A DNA stretch of 64,000 nucleotides from Actinomycetota bacterium (GCA_009698615.1 WLPU01000003.1:1-64000); one strand, 5' to 3'; numbered from the stretch's first letter, positions 25,373-34,144 are shown. Translations and numbers: made by a program. Notes: generated by a model from the sequence alone, not told the origin.

Positions 25373-26715
25373 CTTTCAGTAAATCTCTTAGTGCGAATCC
25401 GGTTTCTGGCAACCTTTTGTTCCTGTGGTGTCTTTGGAGCATGCGCGGTTTTCATTTTAGGGGAGTGGCTACGAGCAGGCGCGTCTACTGCTTTTGATGG
25501 TGACATACGTCCAGTTGAACCGACTGGAATCTTCATTGATGTGTAGAGGTGTTCTGAAGATGAATATGTCTCTATTGGTTCAGCCAAGCCAAGTTTGAGG
25601 GATTGATTAATCATGCTCCACCGAGCCATGTCATCCCAATCAACGAACGTGACTCCAATACCGTGGGCACCAGCACGTGCGGTCCGGCCGATTCGGTGCA
25701 CGTAAGTTTTGTCATCTTCTGGACATTGGTAGTTGATTACGTGCGTTATCCCATCGATATCAATTCCGCGTGCCGCAACATCAGTAGCAACGAGCACATC
25801 AGATTTACCAGCTTTAAAATCTGCCAGCGCTTTTTCTCTGGCACTTTGCCCTAAGTCACCGTGTATTGCTGCTGCCTTGAATCCTCGCTCGAGTAAATCA
25901 TCGGAAGTCTTTTGGCAGGTGCGCTTAGTTCTACAAAAAACCATCGTAGGACCACGACCATCTGCTTGGAGAATTCTTGCCAACATTTCAATCTTGTCTA
26001 ATGCGTGTGCCCTCAATACATGTTGTTCTACTCGAGAAACGACGGCGCTTTCATCATTATTTTCTTGCGTGCGGATGTGCACTGGCTGGGACATAAATCG
26101 ACGAGCAAGGGCAATGATGTCTCCTGGCATGGTTGCCGAAAAAAGCATTGTCTGTTGACGTATTGGAGTACTCGTAAAAATCTTTTCAACATCGGGGAGG
26201 AATCCTAAATCGAGCATCTCATCGGCTTCGTCTAAGACAAGGCGTGCGACTTTGCTGAGTTTGAGTTGTCCTTGGCGATAAAGGTCGAGCAGGCGCCCAG
26301 GGGTGCCAACAACTATTTCTACGCCTACTTGTAGTTGTTCAATTTGAGGTTCAAAAGCGCGGCCGCCGTATACGGCTAGCACGCGGATGCCACGGGTACC
26401 CGCCAATTCGGAAATGTCTTTTGCAACTTGCACGCAAAGCTCGCGCGTGGGAACTACCACAAGGGCTTGAGGCAGTCCTTGATGTTCGAAATCTTTCCAT
26501 TCTGGATCTTGTGGTGCCACAACTCTTTCAACAAGTGGGATTCCAAAGGCTAAAGTCTTTCCAGTACCCGTTTTTGCCTGACCGATGACATCCCCATCAC
26601 CCAGGGCAATTGGCAAAACCATTTCTTGGATTGCAAATGGTGAAATAAAACCGTGGCTATTGAGGGCCTCAATCGTTGTAGCGCGAAGGGGTAATTCAGC
26701 GAATGTTGGGCTCAC
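25369..26715 (-). CDS. DEAD-box ATP-dependent RNA helicase, RhlE-like
   Basis: 448 aa from GTG 26715. All helicase motifs are present: the Q motif region FAIQEMVLPIAL, AKTGTGKT, PTRELCVQVA, DEADEMLDLGF, SATMPG, VATDVAARGIDID and HRIGRTARAG. A basic, Lys/Arg/Pro-rich tail of about 70 aa follows and probably binds RNA. A longer frame starts at 26814, but it overlaps the upstream DUF3107 gene by 98 nt. The GTG lies 1 nt after the DUF3107 stop, so coupling is likely. Role in RNA unwinding, ribosome assembly or RNA decay. Confidence 0.93.
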   Translation of the reverse strand: MSPTFAELPLRATTIEALNSHGFISPFAIQEMVLPIALGDGDVIGQAKTGTGKTLAFGIPLVERVVAPQDPEWKDFEHQGLPQALVVVPTRELCVQVAKDISELAGTRGIRVLAVYGGRAFEPQIEQLQVGVEIVVGTPGRLLDLYRQGQLKLSKVARLVLDEADEMLDLGFLPDVEKIFTSTPIRQQTMLFSATMPGDIIALARRFMSQPVHIRTQENNDESAVVSRVEQHVLRAHALDKIEMLARILQADGRGPTMVFCRTKRTCQKTSDDLLERGFKAAAIHGDLGQSAREKALADFKAGKSDVLVATDVAARGIDIDGITHVINYQCPEDDKTYVHRIGRTARAGAHGIGVTFVDWDDMARWSMINQSLKLGLAEPIETYSSSEHLYTSMKIPVGSTGRMSPSKAVDAPARSHSPKMKTAHAPKTPQEQKVARNRIRTKRFTES

Positions 26716-26716
26716 G

Positions 26717-26974
26717 TCAGGGCGTGCCAAAGCCGACTCGGCGTTCTGATTGATCGCCGATTTCGACAAAACCGATTTTGTCTGCTGGAACAATAATTTC
26801 TTTTCCCCGCACATCGCTCAAAATTAATGCGTTTCCAGTTGTGAGCGCACTAGCCACCAACTCGCGAATCTTTTCCGCACCTAATGGGGACTCGAAGGCA
26901 ACCTCACCGGAAACATTGGTGATTGCAATTCGAACTTCAGATTTGTGGCTATCTGTTGATTTCTTTGTGCTCAT
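26717..26974 (-). CDS. DUF3107 family protein
   Basis: 85 aa. VRIAITNVSGEVAFESPLGA at the start of the domain and the C-terminal IIVPADKIGFVEIGDQSERR-VGFG are the DUF3107 pattern (TB9.4/Rv3208A in mycobacteria). Function unknown, actinobacteria-specific. TAGGAT (26986-26981) is 6 nt before the ATG. Operon with the DEAD helicase; the TetR gene is just upstream on the same strand, an order I also remember from M. tuberculosis. Confidence 0.92.
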   Translation of the reverse strand: MSTKKSTDSHKSEVRIAITNVSGEVAFESPLGAEKIRELVASALTTGNALILSDVRGKEIIVPADKIGFVEIGDQSERRVGFGTP

Positions 26975-27028
26975 GCCTAAATCCTACCGATGGACGCTCA
27001 GATTGCCGAATCGAAAATTAGATAGTGA

Positions 27029-27634
27029 TTATGTGCGAGGAAAACCTGATATTCCACGCCAGATTACATTTGCAACCAGGTCGGTTGCCTGTTGTCGAGT
27101 GAGTTTGCTATCTCTTTCAAGCCAATGACGAGCAGTGACTTGTGCACTACCGATTAATCCGACACCTAGGAGCATTGCTGCTTCTTGAGGCAAACCGGTA
27201 TCAAGAGAAATGACCGCACTTACAGCCGCAGCACAGTCATAAGTCATTCGGTTAAGACGTTCGCGTACAGCAGGTTCAACGCTCATGTCACTTTCGAAAA
27301 GCAATCGAAATGCTTCGCCTTCGCTGTCAATGAAATTAAAGTATGCAACGACTGTTGCACGAACTCGATTGGCGTTCTCTGGGGTTGATGCAATGGCTTT
27401 CTGAATTTCAAAGACGAGTGAGTCGATGTGAATATCGAGTACTGCTAGATAGAGCTCCAGTTTTGAAGGAAAATGTTGGTAGAGAACAGGCTTGCTTACA
27501 CCTGCGCGATCAGCAATCTCGTCCATGGCTGCGGAGTGATAACCAGCTGCTGTGAAGACTTCTAGCGCAGCACTCAAGAGTTGAGCTCTGCGTTCATCGC
27601 GCGGAAGGCGAGGTTTATTATCGGCGCTAGTCAT
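27029..27634 (-). CDS. TetR/AcrR family transcriptional regulator
   Basis: 201 aa. The N-terminal HTH is clear (ERRAQLLSAALEVFTAAGYH, then AMDEIADRAGVSKPVLYQHF), followed by an all-helical ligand domain. TACGAT (27647-27642) is 7 nt before the ATG. It is divergent from mshB with a 72-bp gap that could hold its operator, although no clear palindrome was found. It resembles Rv3208 by position next to DUF3107. Ligand unknown. Confidence 0.92.
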   Translation of the reverse strand: MTSADNKPRLPRDERRAQLLSAALEVFTAAGYHSAAMDEIADRAGVSKPVLYQHFPSKLELYLAVLDIHIDSLVFEIQKAIASTPENANRVRATVVAYFNFIDSEGEAFRLLFESDMSVEPAVRERLNRMTYDCAAAVSAVISLDTGLPQEAAMLLGVGLIGSAQVTARHWLERDSKLTRQQATDLVANVIWRGISGFPRT

Positions 27635-27706
27635 CGGACCTATCGTAATGGGAATTCTTCAAATAATGGCAAAAGCTCATCGCATTCATACGGCACAATA
27701 TCGTTC
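27635..27706. promoter_or_regulatory. Divergent tetR/mshB intergenic region
   Basis: Leftward: TACGAT (27647-27642), 7 nt, ATG of tetR. Rightward: CACAAT (27694-27699), 7 nt, ATG of mshB, a weaker fit. No obvious TetR-type palindrome was seen. Confidence 0.35.
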
Positions 27707-28582
27707 ATGAATTCTCAGCCTTACGCAGGATTTCGAGCTCTTTTAGTTCATGCGCATCCGGATGATGAAACCATTAATAACGGTGCGACCATGGCGATGT
27801 ATGCGAGCCTTGGTGCAGAAATCACTCTGGTTACTTGTACGCGAGGAGAAGAGGGCGAAGTTTTAGTTCCTGGCCTAGCCCACCTTGCTAGTTCTCACGA
27901 TGACGGTCTTGGAGAACATCGAGAACTTGAGTTGGCATCAGCAATGGCAGAACTAGGAATCAAAGATTTTCGGTTTCTAGGCGGTCAAGGGCGACGTTTT
28001 CGCGATAGCGGAATGATGGGTACCGAACCTAACAATCGTCCCGATGTATTCTGGCAAGCAAATATTGACGATGCGGCGGGACTTCTTCTCCAGATTATTA
28101 ATGAAGTTAGGCCTCATATTCTTATTACTTATGATGAAATCGGTGGGTATGGCCATCCCGATCACATTCAGGCTCATCGCGTAGCGATGCGCGCGGTGGA
28201 ATTGTCGAAGAATTGGGATGTACAAAAGGTCTATTGGAATACGATTCCTAAATCGTTAATTGCCCACGGGATTGAAGAAATGAAAAAAATCGGCTCTAAT
28301 TTCTTCGGTGCAGATAGCGTTGATGATCTTCCCTTTGCTAAGGATGACTCACTCGTAACCTCTGTGGTCGATGCCACCAAATATGTTGACAATAAGATGG
28401 CTGCAATGAAAGCGCACGAAACTCAAATCACTCTTGACGGTCCATTTTTCGCACTTTCAAATAGTCTTGGTCTCCAGGTTTGGGGGCAGGAGTTTTACAC
28501 TCTCGTTAAAGGTGTTACGCATGCACCCTTTGACGCTGACGGAAGAGAAACCGATCTCTTCTCTGGTGTGAATAAGTCATGA
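27707..28582 (+). CDS. mshB: N-acetyl-1-D-myo-inositol-2-amino-2-deoxy-alpha-D-glucopyranoside deacetylase
   Basis: Mycothiol synthesis step 2: Zn-dependent deacetylation of GlcNAc-Ins. The 291-aa PIG-L family protein carries the zinc site VHAHPDDETINNGATMA and the distal GGYGHPDHIQAHR. TCTRGEEGEVLVPGLAHL and DGLGEHRELELASAM are typical of MshB rather than Mca. ATG 27707 is chosen; the open frame extends to 27581 but would cross the tetR start. It overlaps the next small membrane-protein gene by 4 nt, as in the Rv1170-Rv1171 pair I remember. Confidence 0.92.
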   Translation: MNSQPYAGFRALLVHAHPDDETINNGATMAMYASLGAEITLVTCTRGEEGEVLVPGLAHLASSHDDGLGEHRELELASAMAELGIKDFRFLGGQGRRFRDSGMMGTEPNNRPDVFWQANIDDAAGLLLQIINEVRPHILITYDEIGGYGHPDHIQAHRVAMRAVELSKNWDVQKVYWNTIPKSLIAHGIEEMKKIGSNFFGADSVDDLPFAKDDSLVTSVVDATKYVDNKMAAMKAHETQITLDGPFFALSNSLGLQVWGQEFYTLVKGVTHAPFDADGRETDLFSGVNKS

Positions 28583-28890
28583 GATTTGTAGCTTCGCTGG
28601 TGTTTGGAGCACTCAGTGGCGTTGCCGCCGCATTTTTGCATAATGCTTTTACGCCATGGGGCTTATACCTTGCACTTACCGCTAGCGGAATTTCAATCTG
28701 GCTTGTAGGACGCCTGTGGGGCTATCGACGTTACAAAATTATTGCAGGAGCCGCCTGGGTCATGGTTCTCGTTCGGGCGGGCGCGCTCGGAGTTGGAAAT
28801 GAGTTAGTTGTGCAAGGAAATTCCGCCGGAAATACATTGCTAATGGCTGGAATCTTCATGGTCATATTTGTTGCGGCACTCAAACCCTAA
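28579..28890 (+). CDS. Small four-helix membrane protein, DUF6113-like
   Basis: 103 aa with four hydrophobic segments (about 4-20, 26-45, 55-75, 84-101) and few charged residues apart from the RLWGYRRYK loop. It is coupled to mshB by ATGA. Actinobacterial mshB genes are often followed by a protein of this size and topology. Function unknown; family name from memory and not checked. The gene ends 1 bp before the convergent cysS stop. Confidence 0.7.
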   Translation: MRFVASLVFGALSGVAAAFLHNAFTPWGLYLALTASGISIWLVGRLWGYRRYKIIAGAAWVMVLVRAGALGVGNELVVQGNSAGNTLLMAGIFMVIFVAALKP

Positions 28891-28891
28891 A

Positions 28892-30256
28892 TTATCGCCA
28901 TTCCCATTCTTGAGCCGTAGGGCCATCCTTAATTACAAGGCCACTGCTTTCAAGTTCTTGGCGCAATCGATCACTCTCTGCCCAATTTTTGGAATCTCGG
29001 GCATACTCGCGATCACTTAACATTTGCGCTAAGTGGTTGGGCAATGGTGGCGGCGCAGCCTGATGGTCGAGTCGCAGGCCCAGCACAAGGTCAGCGAATA
29101 AAAATGCACCTATTTTGCTTTCAGCACTCAACTTTCCATTCTTTTCAATCTCTCGAAGAATTTGTATCACTCGTGGAGTATCGAGGTCAGCGTTGATCGC
29201 ATGGGAGATTTCTGGCGTCGGAAATGGCGATATTGAAGGAGATTGGGAGACCAGTTTTCTCCACCTTCGGAGGGTGGAATGTGCTGCTGCGATCGAATCC
29301 CATGAGAGATCCATTTGGCTGCGATAGCGATTTTCAAGCAGAGCTAATCTGATTGCTAAAGGGTCAAAACCTTTTTTAACGACATCTTGCAAGAGCACAA
29401 CATTTCCAGAGCTTTTGGACATCTTGCGTCCCTCGAAAAGTAAATGCTCTCCGTGAGACCACAACACCACGATTTCTTTTCCGGATAGGGAATTAGATTG
29501 CGCTCGTTCATTTTCGTGGTGTGGAAAACGTAAATCAATTCCTCCCACATGTACATCAACTACTTCATCTAAGAATTTAAGCGACATTGCCGAGCATTCA
29601 ATGTGCCACCCCGGAAAACCTGGACCCCAAGGAGAATCCCAGATCATCTTTTTCCGCGCACCGGCTGCTTTCCAAAGAGCCCAATCTGCATGGAACCTTT
29701 TGCCATCCTCGCCAGAAAACTCAAAACGATGACCAGGTTTGAGGGCATCCAGGCGGTTGCCGCTCAACTCTCCGTAAGTTGGATATGACTTGGCATCAAA
29801 GTAAACACAGCCATCACTGCCAATATATGCATTCTTGTTGGCAATTAATTTTGCAATGAGTTCTTGCATCATTGGGATGCATTCGCTGGCCCGCGGATAG
29901 CGATCGGCAGGGATGATATTGAGAAGAGCCAAGTCTGCGTGGAACTTCTCTTCATACTTTCTAGCTATTTCAAAAGGGTCAATATTTTCTACGGTAGATT
30001 GAGCCAGTATTTTATCTTCGGCTTCGAAATCATCGGACATATGACCGACATCCGTGATGTTTTGAATAAGCGTTACTTTTTGTCCGGATAGTTCAAGTGC
30101 TCTACGGATGAGATCCGACAAAAGAAAAGTGCGTAAATTTCCGACGTGTGCATTGCGATAAACAGTTGGGCCGCAACAGTAAATGTGGATTGGACGCTCT
30201 TGCATGGCAACGGCGATATCTCCACGAGTTTTAGTGTCATAAAGGTGTAGTTGCAT
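28892..30256 (-). CDS. cysS: Cysteinyl-tRNA synthetase
   Basis: 454 aa. CCGPTVYRNAHVGNLRTF combines the zinc Cys and the HIGH-type motif (HVGN). Further zinc ligands are in GWHIECSAMS and FPHHENERAQS, and KMSKSSGNV is the KMSKS loop. HHENE separates it from MshC, the mycothiol cysteine ligase. ITDVGHMSDDFEAEDKI is unlike the usual DVDDKII of most bacterial CysS and of typical actinobacterial CysS, pointing to a divergent subtype. ATG 30256 overlaps the upstream GNAT stop by one base (TAATG). Confidence 0.9.
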   Translation of the reverse strand: MQLHLYDTKTRGDIAVAMQERPIHIYCCGPTVYRNAHVGNLRTFLLSDLIRRALELSGQKVTLIQNITDVGHMSDDFEAEDKILAQSTVENIDPFEIARKYEEKFHADLALLNIIPADRYPRASECIPMMQELIAKLIANKNAYIGSDGCVYFDAKSYPTYGELSGNRLDALKPGHRFEFSGEDGKRFHADWALWKAAGARKKMIWDSPWGPGFPGWHIECSAMSLKFLDEVVDVHVGGIDLRFPHHENERAQSNSLSGKEIVVLWSHGEHLLFEGRKMSKSSGNVVLLQDVVKKGFDPLAIRLALLENRYRSQMDLSWDSIAAAHSTLRRWRKLVSQSPSISPFPTPEISHAINADLDTPRVIQILREIEKNGKLSAESKIGAFLFADLVLGLRLDHQAAPPPLPNHLAQMLSDREYARDSKNWAESDRLRQELESSGLVIKDGPTAQEWEWR

Positions 30257-31212
30257 TAACAAGCGTCCTTAGATTCCGCCAGTGCATCGAGCGTTCGATA
30301 TACGTAACTGTGGTGGCGTCTAAAGCCTTCGTTCTCGTAGAGTCTAATTGCAACGCTATTTGCGCTATCCACCTGCAACATTGTTTTGGTCGCACCCTGA
30401 AGGATGGATTCGCGGCTTAAATATCTGATGAGATCACGGCCAAATCCCTGGCCACGAAATTCCTTCTTCACAAAGAAGCGAGAAAAGACGCTCCAGTTTT
30501 CGTAAATCGCTGCTCGGCCAACTGCAACAAGGTGTGAATCAATTCGCAAGGCGGCATACAGGGCAGGAGCACTCTTCATGATTTCAGCGACCCCGAAATC
30601 TTCTTGAACGTGCAACCACTCATCTGTCGGTGAATCTGCTATTTCCCAACCTGGCTTGCTCACTATTTGCGAGAGGTCGATGTCTGCAACCATCACATCT
30701 GCGCTAATTTTTTTTGTCCAACCTTGCTCGGCAAGATATGTGTCTAACTCAGAATAAGTGGGCAATGGAATATGAAAAACCGGAGTGAGCTTTGCTCCCC
30801 GGTAGAAGTCCACAACATGGGAGATGGCTTCAGTGATTGATTTTCCGGGCTCTCCATAAGGAGGTTGCCCAAGTGGCAGAACTGAATTTGCACGCATCGT
30901 GAATTTACCTGATGAGCGCAATAGCCATCCGCCGAACTGTTCTTGAGTTTTTGCTGGCCATGTTTCATTTGCCACGACTTCGATCTCACGAATCCGTTGC
31001 GATAATGGGGCGCCATGTCCGGCGCGCCCTACTGGTGCCATGATCTCTCGCCAAATTGCGATGTCGTCGGGGTCGAAGTGAGCAAGTGACCCATCTCGCT
31101 TTCGAAGATCGGTAGGTGATTCCAAAACCCCAACAATGTCTCGATACCCGCCCTCAGCGCGATGCAGACGAATCGTCATTCGCTTTCCAACCATGTCTAG
31201 CCCTGGCCCCAT
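30256..31212 (-). CDS. GNAT family N-acetyltransferase with N-terminal extension
   Basis: 318 aa. The GNAT core is C-terminal: FFVKKEFRGQGFGRDLIRYL is the acetyl-CoA loop (R/QxxGxG/A), followed by LQVDSANSVAIRLYENEGFR. The N-terminal 60 aa (RMTIRLHRAEGGYRDIVGVL) form a small beta domain also seen in Rv0428c-like proteins. A second GNAT-like half may lie in between. Start ATG 31212 is chosen since TATTGT (31224-31219) is 6 nt upstream; ATG 31194 is the alternative. Substrate unknown. Coupled with cysS. Confidence 0.8.
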   Translation of the reverse strand: MGPGLDMVGKRMTIRLHRAEGGYRDIVGVLESPTDLRKRDGSLAHFDPDDIAIWREIMAPVGRAGHGAPLSQRIREIEVVANETWPAKTQEQFGGWLLRSSGKFTMRANSVLPLGQPPYGEPGKSITEAISHVVDFYRGAKLTPVFHIPLPTYSELDTYLAEQGWTKKISADVMVADIDLSQIVSKPGWEIADSPTDEWLHVQEDFGVAEIMKSAPALYAALRIDSHLVAVGRAAIYENWSVFSRFFVKKEFRGQGFGRDLIRYLSRESILQGATKTMLQVDSANSVAIRLYENEGFRRHHSYVYRTLDALAESKDAC

Positions 31213-31328
31213 AGGCACACAATAGAGGCAGCCATTAATTAGGGCTGCTCGAAGTAAGGGAGTGCCAATCTCGCCCTCGCGCCCGCACGTGATTAGAATG
31301 ACGTCAGGAAACCAGATGGAGGCGTGTC

Positions 31329-31649
31329 ATGACATACATCATTGCTGAGCCATGTATCGACGTAAAAGATAAGTCGTGCATAGAAGAGTGTCCCGTGGAT
31401 TGCATCTACGAAGGCAATCGCATGCTCTACATCCAGCCAGATGAGTGTGTTGACTGCGGCGCTTGCGAGCCCGTCTGTCCCGTTGAAGCTATTTATTACG
31501 AAGATGATGTTCCTGCTCAATGGAGCGCATATACAAAAGTAAATACTGAGTTTTTCGTAGAAATTGGATCACCTGGCGGCGCCGCAAAAATGGGTCCTAC
31601 CAATACAGACCACGCAGAAGTAATCGCTGCCCCTCCGCCAGCAAGCTAG
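31329..31649 (+). CDS. fdxA: 7Fe ferredoxin FdxA/FdxC type
   Basis: 106 aa. The first cluster motif CIDVKDKSCIEECPVDC and the second CVDCGACEPVCP give the [3Fe-4S][4Fe-4S] pattern of actinobacterial 7Fe ferredoxins. A GGAGG Shine-Dalgarno lies about 6 nt before the ATG. It is followed 9 nt later by dapC, the same order as Rv1177-Rv1178. Electron carrier for unknown partners. Confidence 0.95.
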   Translation: MTYIIAEPCIDVKDKSCIEECPVDCIYEGNRMLYIQPDECVDCGACEPVCPVEAIYYEDDVPAQWSAYTKVNTEFFVEIGSPGGAAKMGPTNTDHAEVIAAPPPAS

Positions 31650-31658
31650 AGAGGGCTT

Positions 31659-32723
31659 TTGAATCTTCCAGATTTTCCTTGGGATGCGCTTGCACCATTT
31701 GCCAACCGCGCGCGCTTACATCCTGAGGGGATCATTGATTTATCTGTAGGAACACCAGTTGATGCAACTCCTGCATTTATTCAAAGCGCTTTGCAGAAGG
31801 CTTCTAATGCTCCTGGTTATCCAACAACTGCTGGTACACCAGAACTCAAAGGTGCTATTTCGCAATGGGCTATTCGCATGCTTGGCGCAACCGGGGAATT
31901 TGACGTCTTGCCCCTTATTGGATCAAAAGAATTAGTTGCTTGGCTTCCAACTATTTTGGAAGTAAAGACTGTGCTCTTTCCGGAAATCGCTTATCCGACT
32001 TACAGTGTGGGTGCCATCATTGCAGGGGTAACAGGGGTTCCTGTCGCAATTGACCCATCGTCGTGGCCACAATCAGATTTTGCTTGGATCAATTCCCCAT
32101 CAAATCCAACAGGACGCGTGCATAGCGATTCTGAAATTAGCGCAGTCCTTGAGTGGTCTCGCAAGCACAAAGCAATCGTGGTTTCTGACGAGTGCTATCT
32201 AGAGTTTGGACATGGCTCCACGCCAAAATCTATCCTTAGCTTTACTGGTGGAGATAATTCCAATGTGTTAGCGGTACATTCATTATCAAAACGTTCATCT
32301 ATGGCGGGTTATCGTGGAGCGTTCCTCATTGGGGATCCAGAACTCATTACACAAATCCGAGAAGTCAGAAAGCACGCCGGAATGATGGTTCCGCTTCCGG
32401 TACAGCATGCAATGATTGCTGCACTTGGTGATGATGAACATGTCGCTGCGCAACGTGGGCGCTACAACCAACGACGAGATCTTTTGACTCCTGCTCTTGA
32501 AGCCGTTGGATTTGTCGTTGAAGATTCACGAGCCGGTCTTTACATTTGGTGTACGCGAGGTGAGTCCGATTGGGATTCAGTGAGTTGGCTTGCAGATTTA
32601 GGCATTTTGGCAACGCCTGGTCATTTTTATGGGGAAAAGGGTGCAAAACATTTACGCGTCGCACTCACCGCCACCGATAGCCAGATTAGCGCTGCCGCTT
32701 CGCGATTATTGGCAAAGAGATAA
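31659..32723 (+). CDS. dapC: Succinyldiaminopimelate aminotransferase DapC-like
   Basis: 354-aa class I/II PLP aminotransferase. Recognisable stretches are IDLSVGTPVDATP near the N-terminus, YPTTAGTPELKGAI, WINSPSNPTGRVH, VVSDECYLEFG, and the PLP-lysine region VHSLSKRSSMAGYRGAF. The last is typical of the DapC type in actinobacteria. It starts at TTG 31659 with GAGAGGG upstream. It supplies the step after DapD in lysine/DAP synthesis; DapD is encoded 18 kb upstream in this window. Confidence 0.9.
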   Translation: MNLPDFPWDALAPFANRARLHPEGIIDLSVGTPVDATPAFIQSALQKASNAPGYPTTAGTPELKGAISQWAIRMLGATGEFDVLPLIGSKELVAWLPTILEVKTVLFPEIAYPTYSVGAIIAGVTGVPVAIDPSSWPQSDFAWINSPSNPTGRVHSDSEISAVLEWSRKHKAIVVSDECYLEFGHGSTPKSILSFTGGDNSNVLAVHSLSKRSSMAGYRGAFLIGDPELITQIREVRKHAGMMVPLPVQHAMIAALGDDEHVAAQRGRYNQRRDLLTPALEAVGFVVEDSRAGLYIWCTRGESDWDSVSWLADLGILATPGHFYGEKGAKHLRVALTATDSQISAAASRLLAKR

Positions 32724-32727
32724 TTCA

Positions 32728-33729
32728 ATGACACAAGGAATACTTCTTGTTGGTGGAAAGGGCACTCGCCTTATGCCCCTTACTCGCACTGTTCCAAAGC
32801 CCATGTTGCCATTGGCTGGTTTACCAGTGACCGAACATCAATTGGCAATGGCTAGGCGCGCTGGAATCACTTCAATAGTTCTTGCAACTTCCTACTTAGC
32901 CGAGATTTTTGTTCCATATTTTGGTGATGGTTCAGCCTGGGGGATGCAGATTCAATATGCAGTAGAAAACGAGCCCCTCGGGACAGGTGGGGCAATAAGA
33001 AATGCTGCCCAATTGCTTAATCCCACTGAATCAATAGTAATTCTCAATGGCGATGTCTTGAGTTCCCATGACCTTGGGGCGCAAATCGCTTTGCACGAAG
33101 CTAAGGATGCTGATGTGACGCTGCATTTAACCCATGTTGCTGATGCCCGAGCATTTGGTTGTGTGCCAATTGATTCGGAAGGGAAAGTGAAGGCATTTCT
33201 AGAAAAGATGGAAAATCCCGTTGCCAACACAATTAATGCAGGTTGTTACGTTTTTCATCCACGAGTGATAAGCCAAATAAAGTCCGATGCTGTCGTTAGT
33301 GTCGAGCGCGAAGTTTTTCCCAATTTATTGGCGAACAGCCGCAAGATTTTCGGCGTAATTGATGACTCCTATTGGCTGGATATCGGAACACCTTCAGCTT
33401 TATTGCAAGGCTCTAAAGATTTGGTGCAGTCGATTGCCAGAGGTGCCACGCAAATAGGGGCAGATCATCATGGCTCTGACTACCTTGCCCTTGCGGGTGC
33501 GCAGATTGACTCTTCGGCGGTCATTTCTCATGGCAGTGCGATTGGTCGTGATGTACGTATTGAGGCTGGAGCACGCATAAACGGATCAATCATTTCTGAT
33601 TTCGCAGTTATCTCACGTGGCGCAAGACTTGAAAGATGTTTTGTCGCTGCAGGGACAACAGTGGAGCCAACTGTCGATATTTGCGATAGTTATCTTGCCA
33701 ACGATGGAGTTTTTTCTCTTTTATCGTGA
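32728..33729 (+). CDS. manC: Mannose-1-phosphate guanylyltransferase-like sugar nucleotidyltransferase
   Basis: 333 aa. The nucleotidyltransferase signature LLVGGKGTRLMPLTRTVPKP is at the N-terminus; LNGDVLSSHD (metal site) and EKMENPVANTINAGCYVF follow. The C-terminal third contains hexapeptide repeats (AIGRDVRIEAGARINGSIIS). It matches the ManB/Rv3264c type that makes GDP-mannose, and a phosphomannomutase lies 5 kb downstream. ATG 32728 follows the dapC stop by 4 nt; the frame is open to 32629 but that overlaps dapC. Confidence 0.88.
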   Translation: MTQGILLVGGKGTRLMPLTRTVPKPMLPLAGLPVTEHQLAMARRAGITSIVLATSYLAEIFVPYFGDGSAWGMQIQYAVENEPLGTGGAIRNAAQLLNPTESIVILNGDVLSSHDLGAQIALHEAKDADVTLHLTHVADARAFGCVPIDSEGKVKAFLEKMENPVANTINAGCYVFHPRVISQIKSDAVVSVEREVFPNLLANSRKIFGVIDDSYWLDIGTPSALLQGSKDLVQSIARGATQIGADHHGSDYLALAGAQIDSSAVISHGSAIGRDVRIEAGARINGSIISDFAVISRGARLERCFVAAGTTVEPTVDICDSYLANDGVFSLLS

Positions 33730-33769
33730 TTTTGAGCCTAAGTAAAGGGAAAAAAAGACCCAATACGAC

Positions 33770-33798
33770 TTGACTTAATCGACTTACACGCGTGTAAT
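33770..33798 (+). promoter_or_regulatory. whiB2 promoter with overlapping 14-bp palindrome
   Basis: TTGACT (33770-33775), 17-bp spacer, TGTAAT (33793-33798): the best sigma70-like promoter in the window. A perfect palindrome TTACACGCGTGTAA occupies 33784-33797 and covers the spacer end and most of the -10. Its position fits a repressor operator. The leader is about 50 nt and ends with AAAGGAG, 7 nt before the whiB ATG. Confidence 0.6.
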
Positions 33799-33854
33799 TC
33801 ATCTATTGGACTAGCGCCATAGGGGCGCGGCCTAAGTTTTCAAAGGAGTATCGA

Positions 33855-34130
33855 ATGTCGGATATTCGACCTGTCGGCCCAAGCATTCAACTTGTCACCG
33901 GAGAGAACATCGAGCTCTCTTGGCAGGAGCGCTCACTCTGTGCCCAGACCGATCCAGAAGCATTCTTTCCGGAAAAAGGCGGTTCTACTCGTGAAGCAAA
34001 GCGAGTATGCATGTCATGTGAAGTTCGCGCGGAGTGTTTGGAATATGCCCTTGCTCATGATGAGCGCTTTGGAATTTGGGGTGGACTTTCAGAACGCGAA
34101 CGCCGTCGCCTTAAGCGCCGCCCAGCATAA
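33855..34130 (+). CDS. whiB2: WhiB family Fe-S regulator, WhiB2/WhmD type
   Basis: 91 aa. The four cluster cysteines are at 29, 52, 55 and 61 (CX22-CX2-CX5-C). GIWGGLSERERRRLKRR is the DNA/sigma-contact turn plus basic tail. WhiB2 type is inferred from position between manC and the manB locus, as in Rv3264c-Rv3257c; this member is essential for septation in mycobacteria. It has its own promoter with palindrome and a strong Shine-Dalgarno. The second WhiB in the window is at 51562. Confidence 0.93.
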   Translation: MSDIRPVGPSIQLVTGENIELSWQERSLCAQTDPEAFFPEKGGSTREAKRVCMSCEVRAECLEYALAHDERFGIWGGLSERERRRLKRRPA

Positions 34131-34144
34131 GTCTGGCTGTAGCT

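Noticed and set aside
26716-26814. 33-aa upstream extension of the DEAD helicase
   Set aside because: It would overlap the well-supported DUF3107 gene; GTG 26715 directly behind that stop gives a normal helicase start.
28892-30256. MshC (mycothiol cysteine ligase) instead of CysS, suggested by the nearby mshB
   Set aside because: HHENE and the full zinc-ligand set, KMSKS loop and length fit cysteinyl-tRNA synthetase; MshC has a different motif after FPHHE.
33784-33797. CRP site at the whiB2 promoter
   Set aside because: The palindrome TTACACGCGTGTAA lacks the TGTGA-N6-TCACA layout; half sites and spacing do not fit.
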